From: Granulicella sibirica
Lineage (GTDB): Bacteria; Acidobacteriota; Terriglobia; Terriglobales; Acidobacteriaceae
Assembly (NCBI RefSeq): GCF_004115155.1
Contig: NZ_RDSM01000004.1
Location: 186,001 to 250,000 of the forward strand
Reading direction: 5' to 3'
DNA: 64,000 bases
Part shown: positions 15,816 to 24,137 of the stretch, piece by piece
How the letters are laid out: each line of letters starts with the position of its first letter
How positions within the stretch are numbered: the first letter of the stretch is position 1
Notes under the pieces: generated by a model
Database searches by the model: none
Told to the model about the DNA's origin: nothing
What the model saw: only the letters and a program-made list of their open reading frames with translations
Position numbers and translations under genes: made by a program

Positions 15816-18344
15816 TTACTCAGTGTCGAGGGGTTTGCGGGCGAAGTAGTAGAGGCTAAAGGCTAACAGGGCGAACATGAGGACGCTGACCCAGTCGTGG
15901 TGGAGGGGGTTGGTCTCGGCGAAGCGGGGGATCGAGCGGTCGGTGGCGGCTTCGTAGAGCTTGATGGCTACGCCCAGGAGGCCCACGATGCCTCCGGCGG
16001 CGATGAGGCCCGAGGCGTAGAGGCTGCCGGGGGAGATCTCGGATTCCAGGTCGAGGGCGGGGGTGACGTCGGTCGGGACGGGGAGGCCGGTCGCGGGGTC
16101 GAGGTGGTCGGGGTTGGTGGGGTCGAAGCCTTCGAAGGGGATGAGTTCGGGGTGATCTATGAGAAAGGCGGGGAGGAAGTCGGCGGGGGTGGGGGTGGTG
16201 TTGCCGCGGATGAACTCGCGGGCCTGCCAGTCCCTTTGGGTGGCGGTCCAGCGTTCGAGGTAGGCGGCGTGGGTGGCGATGCGCTGCTTCGCTGCATGCT
16301 GGAGCATGGCGCGGTCGACCATCCAGCGCATGACTCCGCCTACGAAGATGGCCAGCGTCGTCGCGATGGAGAGATAGGCGCCGACGGCTAACGTAAGGGA
16401 GCGGACGCCGAGCATTTCGACCATGATGACCAACGCGACGCCAAGCAGGACGAGGCCCCAGGGAAGTTTCTGGGTGAGGATGCCATTGATGACCGTCGCC
16501 ATGAGCTTGCCTTGGGGGGCGGCGGCTTTTTCGCTGCCGATGCCCTGGATCCACTGGACTTCGATCCGGTGGGTGGCGGGGTTGTAGAGGTATTTCCCGT
16601 CGTCGAGTGTGGTTGAGCCGATGGCGTTCAACAGGACGTACTGGCGGGCGTTGGTGAGCTCTTCCTTGCCCTGGGCGTTGACGACGACGTTCGGGCCTAG
16701 GCTGGTTGCAATGGAGGCTCCGGCTGCTTCGGGTGAGGTGGTGCGGGTGGATTTGCGCGTGGTGAGGAGGACGTGGTCGCGGGTGAAGGGGCCTTTATTC
16801 TGGACGCCATCAGTGACGCCGCCAATCCCATCGGCGGTGTCGGCGGGCAGCGTGAAGGGGATGGGGCGCGAGAGCCGTTGGAACTCCTCGAGCCCGTTGT
16901 TCATGGCGTTAAGCGTCGCGCCGATCGAGAAGACGCTGATGATAACGCCGAGCATGATGGCCAGCTGCTGCTTCCAGGGAGTGGCTCCGATGAGGTAGCC
17001 GGTCTTGAGGTCCTGGGCGGTGTCTCCGGCGTTCGAAGCGGCGATGCAGACGATGCCGCCGATGGTGATCGCAAGGGCTCCGAAGGAGGGGGCGACCCAG
17101 CCTTTGACGAGGAAAATGGCCGAGGTGGCCATGAGGGTGGCGATGGTCATGCCGGAGACGGGGGAAGCGGAGGAGCCTACGATGCCGACAATGCGGGCGG
17201 AGACGGTGACGAAGAGGAAGCCGAAGAGGACGACGAGGAAGCTGGCGGCGAGGTTGGCGAGCGGCCCGACCTGGGCTCCGGGGACAGGATGGAACTGGAG
17301 GAAGACGAACATCAACGCGATGAGGAGGACGGAGCCTCCGAGCACCACGATGGACGGAAGATCGTGCGTGGTGCGGGTCGGCGCGGCGGCGGGGGCCTTG
17401 TTCTTGCCGATGGTCTTGAGGCCTTCGGTGAGGGCGCTGAAGATGGTGGGGGCGGTGCGGGCGAGGGTGATGCATCCGGCCGTGGCGACGGCTCCGGCTC
17501 CCATGGGGCGGACGTAGATCTTCCACATGTCGGATGGGCTCATGTCGTGGATGAGGGTCGTGCCGGGATACAGTGGCACGCCGAGGTGCGAGCCGAAGAA
17601 GTAGATGGCGGGGAGGAGGACGAGCCAGGAGAAGACGCCTCCGGCGAGCATGACGGCGGCGACGCGGACGCCGATGATATAGCCGACACCGAGGTACTCG
17701 GGGGTGACGTCGGCACGGATGGCGGCGCCTTTGAGGATCTCCTGCTTGCCGAAGGATGGCTGCCAGTTGGGCGTGGAGGGCCAGAGGCCGAAGATGTTGT
17801 CGTTCTGGAAGAGGGTATAAAGAGCGCCCAGGCCTAGCCCGAAGAAGACCCGGGAGGCGAAGGAGCCGCCACGTTCGCCGGCCATGAGGACGTCAGCGCA
17901 GGCGGTGCCTTCGGGGTAGATGAGGGTGTCATGCTCTTCGACGATGAGCTGGCGGCGGAGGGGAATCATGAAGAGGACGCCGAGCCATCCGCCGAAGAGG
18001 GCGAGGGCGAAGATGCGGGTCGATTCGAGATCGAAGCCGAGGAAGATGAGGGCGGGGAGGGTGAAGATGACTCCCGAGGCGATGGACTGGCCGGCGTTTC
18101 CGGTGGACTGGACGATGTTGTTTTCGAGGATGCTGGCGCGGCCGAAGGCCCGAAGAATCGAGATGGACAGGACAGAGATGGGGATGGAGGCGGCGACGGT
18201 GAGTCCGGCGCGGAGGCCGACATAGACGGTTACGGCTCCGAAGAGGAAGCCGAAGAAGGCGCCGAGGATGAGTGCGCGGGCAGAGAGCTCGGGGCGGGAG
18301 ACGGTGGCGGGAACGAAGGGTTGAAAGGTCTTGGTTGCGGCCAT
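15816..18344 (-). CDS. OPT family oligopeptide transporter
   Basis: An inner-membrane secondary transporter of the OPT superfamily, which moves short peptides or metal-siderophore complexes. The ATG at 18344 gives 842 residues; the frame is open to 18455, but that leader is not conserved. Typical early segments are ELSARALILGAFFGFLFG and VYVGLRAGLTVAASIPISVL; about 14-16 hydrophobic helices can be counted. A large hydrophilic insertion (about residues 485-590) separates the two halves. It sits 4 bases upstream of the DUF4760-like gene, so the three genes probably form one operon. Confidence 0.92.
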   Translation of the reverse strand: MAATKTFQPFVPATVSRPELSARALILGAFFGFLFGAVTVYVGLRAGLTVAASIPISVLSISILRAFGRASILENNIVQSTGNAGQSIASGVIFTLPALIFLGFDLESTRIFALALFGGWLGVLFMIPLRRQLIVEEHDTLIYPEGTACADVLMAGERGGSFASRVFFGLGLGALYTLFQNDNIFGLWPSTPNWQPSFGKQEILKGAAIRADVTPEYLGVGYIIGVRVAAVMLAGGVFSWLVLLPAIYFFGSHLGVPLYPGTTLIHDMSPSDMWKIYVRPMGAGAVATAGCITLARTAPTIFSALTEGLKTIGKNKAPAAAPTRTTHDLPSIVVLGGSVLLIALMFVFLQFHPVPGAQVGPLANLAASFLVVLFGFLFVTVSARIVGIVGSSASPVSGMTIATLMATSAIFLVKGWVAPSFGALAITIGGIVCIAASNAGDTAQDLKTGYLIGATPWKQQLAIMLGVIISVFSIGATLNAMNNGLEEFQRLSRPIPFTLPADTADGIGGVTDGVQNKGPFTRDHVLLTTRKSTRTTSPEAAGASIATSLGPNVVVNAQGKEELTNARQYVLLNAIGSTTLDDGKYLYNPATHRIEVQWIQGIGSEKAAAPQGKLMATVINGILTQKLPWGLVLLGVALVIMVEMLGVRSLTLAVGAYLSIATTLAIFVGGVMRWMVDRAMLQHAAKQRIATHAAYLERWTATQRDWQAREFIRGNTTPTPADFLPAFLIDHPELIPFEGFDPTNPDHLDPATGLPVPTDVTPALDLESEISPGSLYASGLIAAGGIVGLLGVAIKLYEAATDRSIPRFAETNPLHHDWVSVLMFALLAFSLYYFARKPLDTE

Positions 18345-18554
18345 GTTCTTGTGGTCTCCCCGGTAGTGCGTGTGGTCTGGATGGGAGTGTAACAGTGGGG
18401 TGACGATGGCCGATTGCGTTCGAGTTGTCTCTAGGGGCTGACAACATCTTGACAATGGAAAGACAGTGTTCGTCGCGGGGGCGGCCTAGAATTCGCGGTG
18501 TGTAAAGGCTGGTGTGATGCGTCGTCCGCGATGAGCGAGGAAAGACGGTGATGT

Positions 18555-19433
18555 ATGAACGGACTTTCAAGGTCCAGGGTGTCACGACGTGACTTTCTTG
18601 CGGGGGCTGGGGCCGGTGTCGTTCTGACGACGGGATGCAACAGCAGTCCGGTTCCGACAGTTACGGCTCCAGTCACTCCGACTCCGGCTACTACGACGGC
18701 TGATCAGGATCTGCTCAACTTCGCGTTGAACCTGCAGTACCTGGAGGCGGAGTTCTACCTGCGAGCAACAACGGGGCAGGGGCTTTCGAGCGCGGATATC
18801 GGAGCGTCACCCGGGACGGTGACCGGGGGGACGCAGGTGACGTTCGCCACGCCCGCTGTGCAGGAGTATGCGCTGGAACTCGCGAATGACGAGTTGCTGC
18901 ATGTGCGGTATCTGCGGAAGCAGCTTGGGTCGCTGGCGGTGGATCGTCCGGCCATCGATCTGACGGGCTTCAGCGGGTTTGCGGCTACTGCGGGGATTGC
19001 GACTGCGTTCAGCCCTTTCACGGATGAGAACAGCTTCATCGTCGGGGCGTTCCTCTTCGAGGAGGTCGGCGTGACGGCGTTTCATGGCGCGGCGAATCTG
19101 TTCACGACCAGAGCGAATGCGACGTCGCTGGCGAGCATGATGGCGATCGAGGCTTATCACTCCGGGTTATTGCGGACGTTGCTGGCGGGGTTGGCTACAC
19201 CCTATCCCACATACGCGAACCAGATCTCGACGCTAAGGGCCAAGCTGGGCGGCGGCAATGAGACGCCGGTGAGTGCGCTCTCGATCGTGGCGGAGAACAA
19301 CAACTGCGCCGTGTACGAACGCACGACCGACCAAGTGCTGCACATTCTGTATGCGACCGGTGCGGGCGTGGTTGCAAGGGGCGGCTTCTTCCCTGACGGA
19401 GTGAATGGAAAGATCACGGCGACGGCGAGCTAA
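18555..19433 (+). CDS. Tat-exported ferritin-like protein
   Basis: The N-terminus has a twin-arginine signal (SRRDFLAGAGAGVVLTTGC) with a lipobox-like cysteine. A four-helix ferritin_2-like domain follows, with putative metal ligands in ALNLQYLEAEFYLRA, ELANDELLHVRYLRKQ, FEEVGVTAFHGA and AIEAYHSGLLRTLL. The spacing of E and ExxH motifs is that of diiron ferritin-like proteins. Plant-like desiccation-related proteins share this fold. The protein is probably exported folded with its metal. The paralogue 11 bases downstream makes a two-gene unit. Role (iron storage, oxidative or desiccation protection) is inferred. Confidence 0.85.
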   Translation: MNGLSRSRVSRRDFLAGAGAGVVLTTGCNSSPVPTVTAPVTPTPATTTADQDLLNFALNLQYLEAEFYLRATTGQGLSSADIGASPGTVTGGTQVTFATPAVQEYALELANDELLHVRYLRKQLGSLAVDRPAIDLTGFSGFAATAGIATAFSPFTDENSFIVGAFLFEEVGVTAFHGAANLFTTRANATSLASMMAIEAYHSGLLRTLLAGLATPYPTYANQISTLRAKLGGGNETPVSALSIVAENNNCAVYERTTDQVLHILYATGAGVVARGGFFPDGVNGKITATAS

Positions 19434-19444
19434 GGCGGGTGGAT

Positions 19445-20359
19445 ATGGAAGACATCGGGATCGAAACGACTGAAGCGGCTTTGAACGAGATGCGCGAGCG
19501 AAAGCGGAGCCGGCGTGCGGCGATCGGTGCTGGTGTCGCGGCGATTGCGGGGTTTGCGTTTGGGGCCGGGCGTCCGGCCGAGGCCCAGACCGCGGTGAGC
19601 GATTTCGACATTCTGAACTTTGCGCTCAATCTCGAGTACCTCGAGGCGCAGTACTACACGCTGGCGTACCAGGGTGTCACGATCGATAAGGTCGGGATCG
19701 GGATTACCGGGCCGGGTGGCGCGCCGGGTGGGGCGATCATCGTGAGGTCGAATCCGATAGTTCCTTTCACGACGCCGCTGTTGAAGCAGTTTGCTTCAGA
19801 GGTCGCGGCGGAAGAGGCGATTCACGTTACGTTTCTGCGTACTGCTCTTGGGTCGGCCGCTGTCGCGCAACCGGAGATCGACCTTATGAACAGCTTCAGT
19901 GCGCTCGCGTCGGCGGCGGGGTTGGGGTCTGGCTTCGATCCGTTCGCAAGCGAGTTGAACTTCCTGCTTGGCGCGTTCGTCTTCGAAGACGTTGGGGTTT
20001 CGGCTTACCTTGGGGCGGTGGGACTCATCACGGCGCCGCCTTATCTGGATGCGGCGGTCGGGCTGCTGGGAACGGAAGGGTATCATTCGGCGACGATCCG
20101 GAGCCGCGTCTTCGCGCTGGGCGCGGCGGCGCAGCAGGCGGCTACCGCCATCTCAGCGACACGGGCGAAGCTGGATGGGACGGGGAACGATGATGTGGGG
20201 CTGGGAGTGACGTCGAGCGGTGCTTCGACGATCGCGTGTGCGGATGCGAATGGGCTGGCGTTCGCTCGTTCGACGGCGCAGGTGCTTGGCATTGTGTATG
20301 GGGGCGGGACTGGTAAGGGCGCGTTTTTTCCCGGCGGGCTGAATGGGAACATCAGGTGA
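19445..20359 (+). CDS. Ferritin-like protein, paralogue
   Basis: 304 residues from the ATG at 19445, preceded by GGTGG. The leader has an RSRR followed by a hydrophobic, alanine-rich helix (AAIGAGVAAIAGFAFGAG) and an AEAQ cleavage site, again Tat-like. The domain repeats the pattern of its upstream neighbour: ALNLEYLEAQYYTLA, EVAAEEAIHVTFLRTALG, FEDVGVSAYLGA, GTEGYHSATIRSRV. The two genes are tandem duplicates that have diverged. Confidence 0.84.
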   Translation: MEDIGIETTEAALNEMRERKRSRRAAIGAGVAAIAGFAFGAGRPAEAQTAVSDFDILNFALNLEYLEAQYYTLAYQGVTIDKVGIGITGPGGAPGGAIIVRSNPIVPFTTPLLKQFASEVAAEEAIHVTFLRTALGSAAVAQPEIDLMNSFSALASAAGLGSGFDPFASELNFLLGAFVFEDVGVSAYLGAVGLITAPPYLDAAVGLLGTEGYHSATIRSRVFALGAAAQQAATAISATRAKLDGTGNDDVGLGVTSSGASTIACADANGLAFARSTAQVLGIVYGGGTGKGAFFPGGLNGNIR

Positions 20360-20406
20360 GTCCCATGAGTCCCAGATGATGGTGGCGATTTTCTTACGGG
20401 TGCGGC

Positions 20407-20412
20407 TATACT
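20407..20412 (+). promoter_or_regulatory. Possible -10 box before comF
   Basis: TATACT lies about 130 bases upstream of the comF start, after the ferritin-like pair. No convincing -35 box is present. Confidence 0.3.
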
Positions 20413-20543
20413 GCGGGCATAGGCGCTTCGCAGACAGCGAATGGCGCGCCGGCGAGTGAGGAGTGGTCTTCAGCGAGAGCTCGAAGGTTCAAACGCTCAT
20501 AGGGTTGGCAGAGGTTCCGCCTGGCAGGGTGCCAGGAGGGACG

Positions 20544-21389
20544 ATGGCGTGGCGCGCGGTTTCGCGTGTGCTGCGAAGTCCATCGAAGCTTGTGCAGGAT
20601 GTCGTGACGACTGTGTTTCCTGGGGACTGCCGCGTGTGCGGCGGTCCCTTGTTGTTTTTGATGGGTGGCCCGGTGTGCCTGGAGTGCGTCGGGGCGGTCG
20701 AGGAGCAGCGGGGGCTGCTGTGCGACTGGTGTGGCGAGGCTCTCGGGATGGAGAGCGAGCGATTTGCAGGGCAGTTTAGGGACGTGCGGTGTTCGGGATG
20801 CCGGATGGCTCCTCCGGACTTTGTCCGGGCGGTAGCGCATGGGGTCTACGAGGATGAATTGCGTCGGATGGTTCACCTTCTGAAGTACGACGGGGTGCGC
20901 TCCGTGGCTCCGGTGCTTGGGGCGATGCTGGCGCGGACGGTGCGGAGGCTGGAGCTTGGGCCGGGTGTCGTGGTGGTCGCGGTTCCGCTGTTCCCGGCGA
21001 AGGAACGGGTTCGGGGGTATAACCAGGCGGTTGTGCTGGCGGATGCGGCGTTGCGCGGGCTGAAGGGTTTTGTCACGGGTCACTCGGCGCTGCGACGGGT
21101 GAAGAACACCGAGAGCCAGTTTGCTTTGACTCCGCGGATGCGGCGCATGAATCTGCGCGGGGCGTTCGTCGTCGCGGACGCGGCGAAGATTGCCGGGCGC
21201 GAGGTGCTGCTGGTGGATGACATTTATACGACCGGGGCCACGGCTCGGGAATGTGCTCGGGTTCTGATGAAGGCAGGTGCTGGCAGGGTCTGGGTGGCTA
21301 CGCTGGCCCGGGCGCAGACGGAGGGAGTGGCGGCTTGGGATGGCTTGCGCGTGATGCCCTGGGCTGGGGCTGAATCGCTCCAGGAATGA
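20544..21389 (+). CDS. comF: ComF family phosphoribosyltransferase-like protein
   Basis: The ATG at 20544 is preceded by a near-perfect AGGAGG and gives 281 residues. The N-terminus has paired cysteines of a zinc ribbon (CRVCGGP, VCLEC, LCDWCGEA, CSGC). Next come VYEDELRRMVHLLKYDG and VVAVPLFPAKERVRGYNQA, and then the PRPP-loop motif VLLVDDIYTTGATARECARV. ComF proteins are linked to DNA uptake and to replication-restart helicase partners; a catalytic reaction is not established for most. Confidence 0.92.
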   Translation: MAWRAVSRVLRSPSKLVQDVVTTVFPGDCRVCGGPLLFLMGGPVCLECVGAVEEQRGLLCDWCGEALGMESERFAGQFRDVRCSGCRMAPPDFVRAVAHGVYEDELRRMVHLLKYDGVRSVAPVLGAMLARTVRRLELGPGVVVVAVPLFPAKERVRGYNQAVVLADAALRGLKGFVTGHSALRRVKNTESQFALTPRMRRMNLRGAFVVADAAKIAGREVLLVDDIYTTGATARECARVLMKAGAGRVWVATLARAQTEGVAAWDGLRVMPWAGAESLQE

Positions 21390-21410
21390 GGAACGAGGCA
21401 AGGACACAGA

Positions 21411-21446
21411 AGACGCTGATTCCCTTCGGGAATGAAAACCAAACAG
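21411..21446 (+). repeat. Dispersed repeat A, copy 2
   Basis: Carries GATTCCCTTCGGGAATGA with the same hairpin, preceded by GACACAGAAGACGCT and followed by AAACCAAACAG; more diverged than copies 1 and 3. It lies between comF and the HNH gene, which argues that the HNH gene starts after it. Confidence 0.7.
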
Positions 21447-21505
21447 GCAAGGGCAAGAGCAAGGCGGAAGACGACAAAGCACAACTGAAACCGGAGGAAT
21501 TTGTG

Positions 21506-22180
21506 ATGCAGTCTGTGAAGGCGCGGAAACAGAGGGGAACGGGAAAGTGCCACCAGGGGCACAGCGGGCATGGGCAGTCGGGTTCGCACTCGTCGGGACG
21601 GCTGACGACGGATCTGGATGTGCGGGTGGCGGTAGTGCGGCCGCAGGCGATGCAGACGCCGGTGCTGGTGCTGAATGCGAGCTATGAGCCGATTAACATC
21701 TGCGGGGCGAAGAGGGCGTTAGTGCTTGTGCTGAAGGGGGTTGCGCGGACGGAGGAGGAGCAGGGCGCGATGCTGCACGCCGCGCGAGTGCGGGTGGCGA
21801 TGCCTTCGGTGATCCGGCTGCTGGAGTATCGGCGGATTCCGCACCAGACGCGGGCGCTCTCGCGGAAGAATATTCTTCTGCGGGACCGCAACTGCTGCCA
21901 GTACTGCTCGGTGGTCTTGACGGCGGGGGAGTTGACGCTGGATCACGTGATTCCACGGTCGCGTGGCGGGCTCTCCACCTGGGAGAACCTGGTGGCGTGC
22001 TGTCCTTCGTGCAACCGGCGGAAAGGAAACCAGATGCTGCATGAGTTGACGGATATGAAGCTGCTGCGGGAGCCGAAGCCATTTTCGCTGCATACCTCGC
22101 GGCATATCATGAGGATGATCGGGTCGGCGGATCCAAGCTGGCGGCGGTATCTTTACTTCGAAAGTGGCGAGGCGGCTTAG
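21506..22180 (+). CDS. HNH endonuclease
   Basis: The ATG at 21506 follows GGAGG (21492); an in-frame GTG sits just before it. This gives 224 residues. After a glycine/serine/histidine-rich N-terminus comes VLVLNASYEPINICGAKRA, typical of the small HNH family next to comF and other housekeeping genes. The nuclease core follows: RDRNCCQYCSVVL, LTLDHVIPRSRGGLSTWENL and ACCPSCNRRKGN (HNH with two CxxC zinc pairs). Its cellular role is unknown. The heme oxygenase gene starts 3 bases after its stop. Confidence 0.9.
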   Translation: MQSVKARKQRGTGKCHQGHSGHGQSGSHSSGRLTTDLDVRVAVVRPQAMQTPVLVLNASYEPINICGAKRALVLVLKGVARTEEEQGAMLHAARVRVAMPSVIRLLEYRRIPHQTRALSRKNILLRDRNCCQYCSVVLTAGELTLDHVIPRSRGGLSTWENLVACCPSCNRRKGNQMLHELTDMKLLREPKPFSLHTSRHIMRMIGSADPSWRRYLYFESGEAA

Positions 22181-22183
22181 CGG

Positions 22184-22735
22184 GTGGATGTTGCGAGGTT
22201 GAGGGAGGCGACGGCGGCGGATCATGAGGCCGTTGAAGGGGCGGTTCCGCTGATGGATGCGGGACTGGACCGGGCTCGGTATGTCGCGGTGCTTCAGAGG
22301 ATGCATGGGGTGGTGAAGGTATGGGAGGAGTTCGCCTTGAGGGCGGCTCCTCCTTCTTTATTGCCGATGGTGGTGGAGCGCCAGCGGCTTGGGTTGCTCG
22401 AAGGGGATTTGCTGGGGCTCGGCGCGGATGTGCCTTCGGGCGACGGGCCTGTGTTGCCGGGGTGGGGGTCTCCGGGTGAGTTGCTTGGGGCTATGTATGT
22501 GATGGAGGGGTCGCGGCTGGGCGGGCAGATGATTGCCCGGCATGTCGAGGGACTGCTGGGGTTTTCTTCGGGGGAAGGCGGTGCTTACTTTCGAGGGTTT
22601 GGGGACCGTACGGGTGTGATGTGGAAGGAACTGGTTCGGGTGCTGGACGGGGTTCCTCCACCGCAGGACGAGGTGGTGATTCGGGCGGCCCGGGAGATGT
22701 TTGCGGTGTTTGGCGGCTGGATGCGCGGGGTATAG
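22184..22735 (+). CDS. Biliverdin-producing heme oxygenase (BphO-like)
   Basis: 183 residues from a GTG directly behind the HNH gene. LREATAADHEAVEGAVPLMD carries the proximal heme ligand (His14), and GAMYVMEGSRLGGQMIARHV is the distal-helix signature of bacterial heme oxygenases. The enzyme opens heme to biliverdin, iron and CO. In many bacteria such genes serve a bacteriophytochrome, but none is in this window; the kinase at 24.1 kb lacks a phytochrome core. A role in iron recycling is the alternative. Confidence 0.85.
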   Translation: MDVARLREATAADHEAVEGAVPLMDAGLDRARYVAVLQRMHGVVKVWEEFALRAAPPSLLPMVVERQRLGLLEGDLLGLGADVPSGDGPVLPGWGSPGELLGAMYVMEGSRLGGQMIARHVEGLLGFSSGEGGAYFRGFGDRTGVMWKELVRVLDGVPPPQDEVVIRAAREMFAVFGGWMRGV

Positions 22736-22944
22736 CGGTGAGTGCTCTTGGGGGTCGTCGTTGCAGCCTGGCTGGGAAGAATCGACCGGCGAGGAAGATG
22801 GCGAAGGATGATCGGGAATGCGAAGGCGATGACAAAGGAGGCAAGGACCGAGGCTCCTGGTTCAAGGAACTGTCTGGTACCTTGACCGGGAACTGGCGAA
22901 GAGAGGCATATCGGGGGTTGAATGCGGACCCGAAGATTCGAGCG

Positions 22945-22988
22945 CCCCTCACCTTAGCGGCGATGAGCTGCCGCGAAGATGGGGCACC
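22945..22988 (+). repeat. Dispersed palindromic repeat B, diverged copy 3
   Basis: CCTTAGCGGC and GCCGCGAAGATGGGGCAC keep the layout of the other two copies, but the inner stem is changed on both sides (CCGAC/GTCGG becomes CGGC/GCCG), preserving pairing. Confidence 0.65.
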
Positions 22989-22999
22989 TGGCGGGTTGG

Positions 23000-23932
23000 C
23001 TATTTCTTTGGTGGAGGTGGCGTAGCTGGAGTCTCAGGTGTGTCGCTCTTGACGTCCCCGGTGGAGATGATGCGGGCGGAGCCGCGGAAGCGCTTGTAGT
23101 CGGTGTAGCGGACGATGTTGCGCATGTGGACGTCCTGCGAGAGAGCCCCGTTCTGCGCTGCGAAATGGAGCGTGCCTTCGGCCTTGGTGTAGGTGGGGAA
23201 CCAATACTGGCCATCGATCTGCTCGTAGTAGGTCGTGAAGGGCGGGGATAGGTCTTCGTGGCCGCGGCGGACGTCATCGGGGACGTTCTTGCCATTGACG
23301 AGGACGATCTGGAAGTCCTGCTGGTCGACCCAGACCTTGCCCTGGAAGTAGCGCTTGCCCTTTTCGAGGACCTTGGGCTTGGACTCGAAGACGTAGGTGT
23401 CGAGCTCGTCGACCTTTTGCCGGCCCAGGTAGGTGATGTTGTATTGGGGAAGGTCAGCGGTGGTGAGGACGAAGGGGAGGCGGTGTTCGATGTCCTGGAA
23501 GTCGGCGGGGGACATCATGACGCGCTCAAGGGTGTTCTGGGGGGCGAAGACGACGTGCTCCTCGCGGCGGCCCTCGGGGGAGATGCTGATGTCGGTGACC
23601 TGCTGGTACTCGCCGTCGACCTTGTTGGAGTCCTCGGCGAGGGTCTGCACCTTGACGGTCTGGCGGAAGAGGTAGTTGGAGCGGGCCTTGTCGAAGACGG
23701 TTTCGCGTGCGGCGAATTTCTCGATGACCTGCTCGGGGCTAAGGCCGTTGGGGAGCGGCGAAACATCGAGAGCGCCGAAGCCATCCTGGCCGAAGGCGAA
23801 CGCGGCTCCGGTTACCACGGAAGACGTAGAGCTCGCCGAGGGTTCCGGGCTGAAAAAAGTGGCAGCGTTTGCCGATAAGGGGATAAGAGCAAGGACCAGG
23901 AAGATTGGGCGGAGTAGATACTGCTTCGTCAT
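23000..23932 (-). CDS. Exported protein, outer-membrane lipoprotein-sorting-like
   Basis: The ATG at 23932 gives 310 residues with a signal peptide (LRPIFLVLALIPLSANA). The mature part has segments FLFRQTVKVQTLAED-like near residue 90, REEHVVFAPQNTLERV, and later YFQGKVWVDQQDFQIVLVNG and TTYYEQIDGQYWFPTYTK. This pattern resembles LolA/LolB-like proteins of the outer-membrane lipoprotein-sorting superfamily, which are common in Acidobacteria. The C-terminus is proline/lysine-rich. Ligand and role are unknown. Confidence 0.7.
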   Translation of the reverse strand: MTKQYLLRPIFLVLALIPLSANAATFFSPEPSASSTSSVVTGAAFAFGQDGFGALDVSPLPNGLSPEQVIEKFAARETVFDKARSNYLFRQTVKVQTLAEDSNKVDGEYQQVTDISISPEGRREEHVVFAPQNTLERVMMSPADFQDIEHRLPFVLTTADLPQYNITYLGRQKVDELDTYVFESKPKVLEKGKRYFQGKVWVDQQDFQIVLVNGKNVPDDVRRGHEDLSPPFTTYYEQIDGQYWFPTYTKAEGTLHFAAQNGALSQDVHMRNIVRYTDYKRFRGSARIISTGDVKSDTPETPATPPPPKK

Positions 23933-24137
23933 CGGCGGAAGTGTCTCCGAAAAGGCGCTGTGGCGCGGGGCAGGATGCCCGTAACTTGTTTCGAGCGGAA
24001 GCTGCGTGGGGAGACGTGGTGCAGGCTCTCCCTTCTCACAGACGGTCCTGCACAAGTTTAGACGCGAATGATGGAAAGACGGAGAGCGACGGCCGGCGGA
24101 TAGGAACGAACGAGACCGGCCTAGCGGGTGGGTATTG

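Noticed and set aside
16773..17837. 354-codon open frame on the plus strand
   Set aside because: Antisense shadow of the OPT transporter, low-complexity Gly/Asp/Glu composition.
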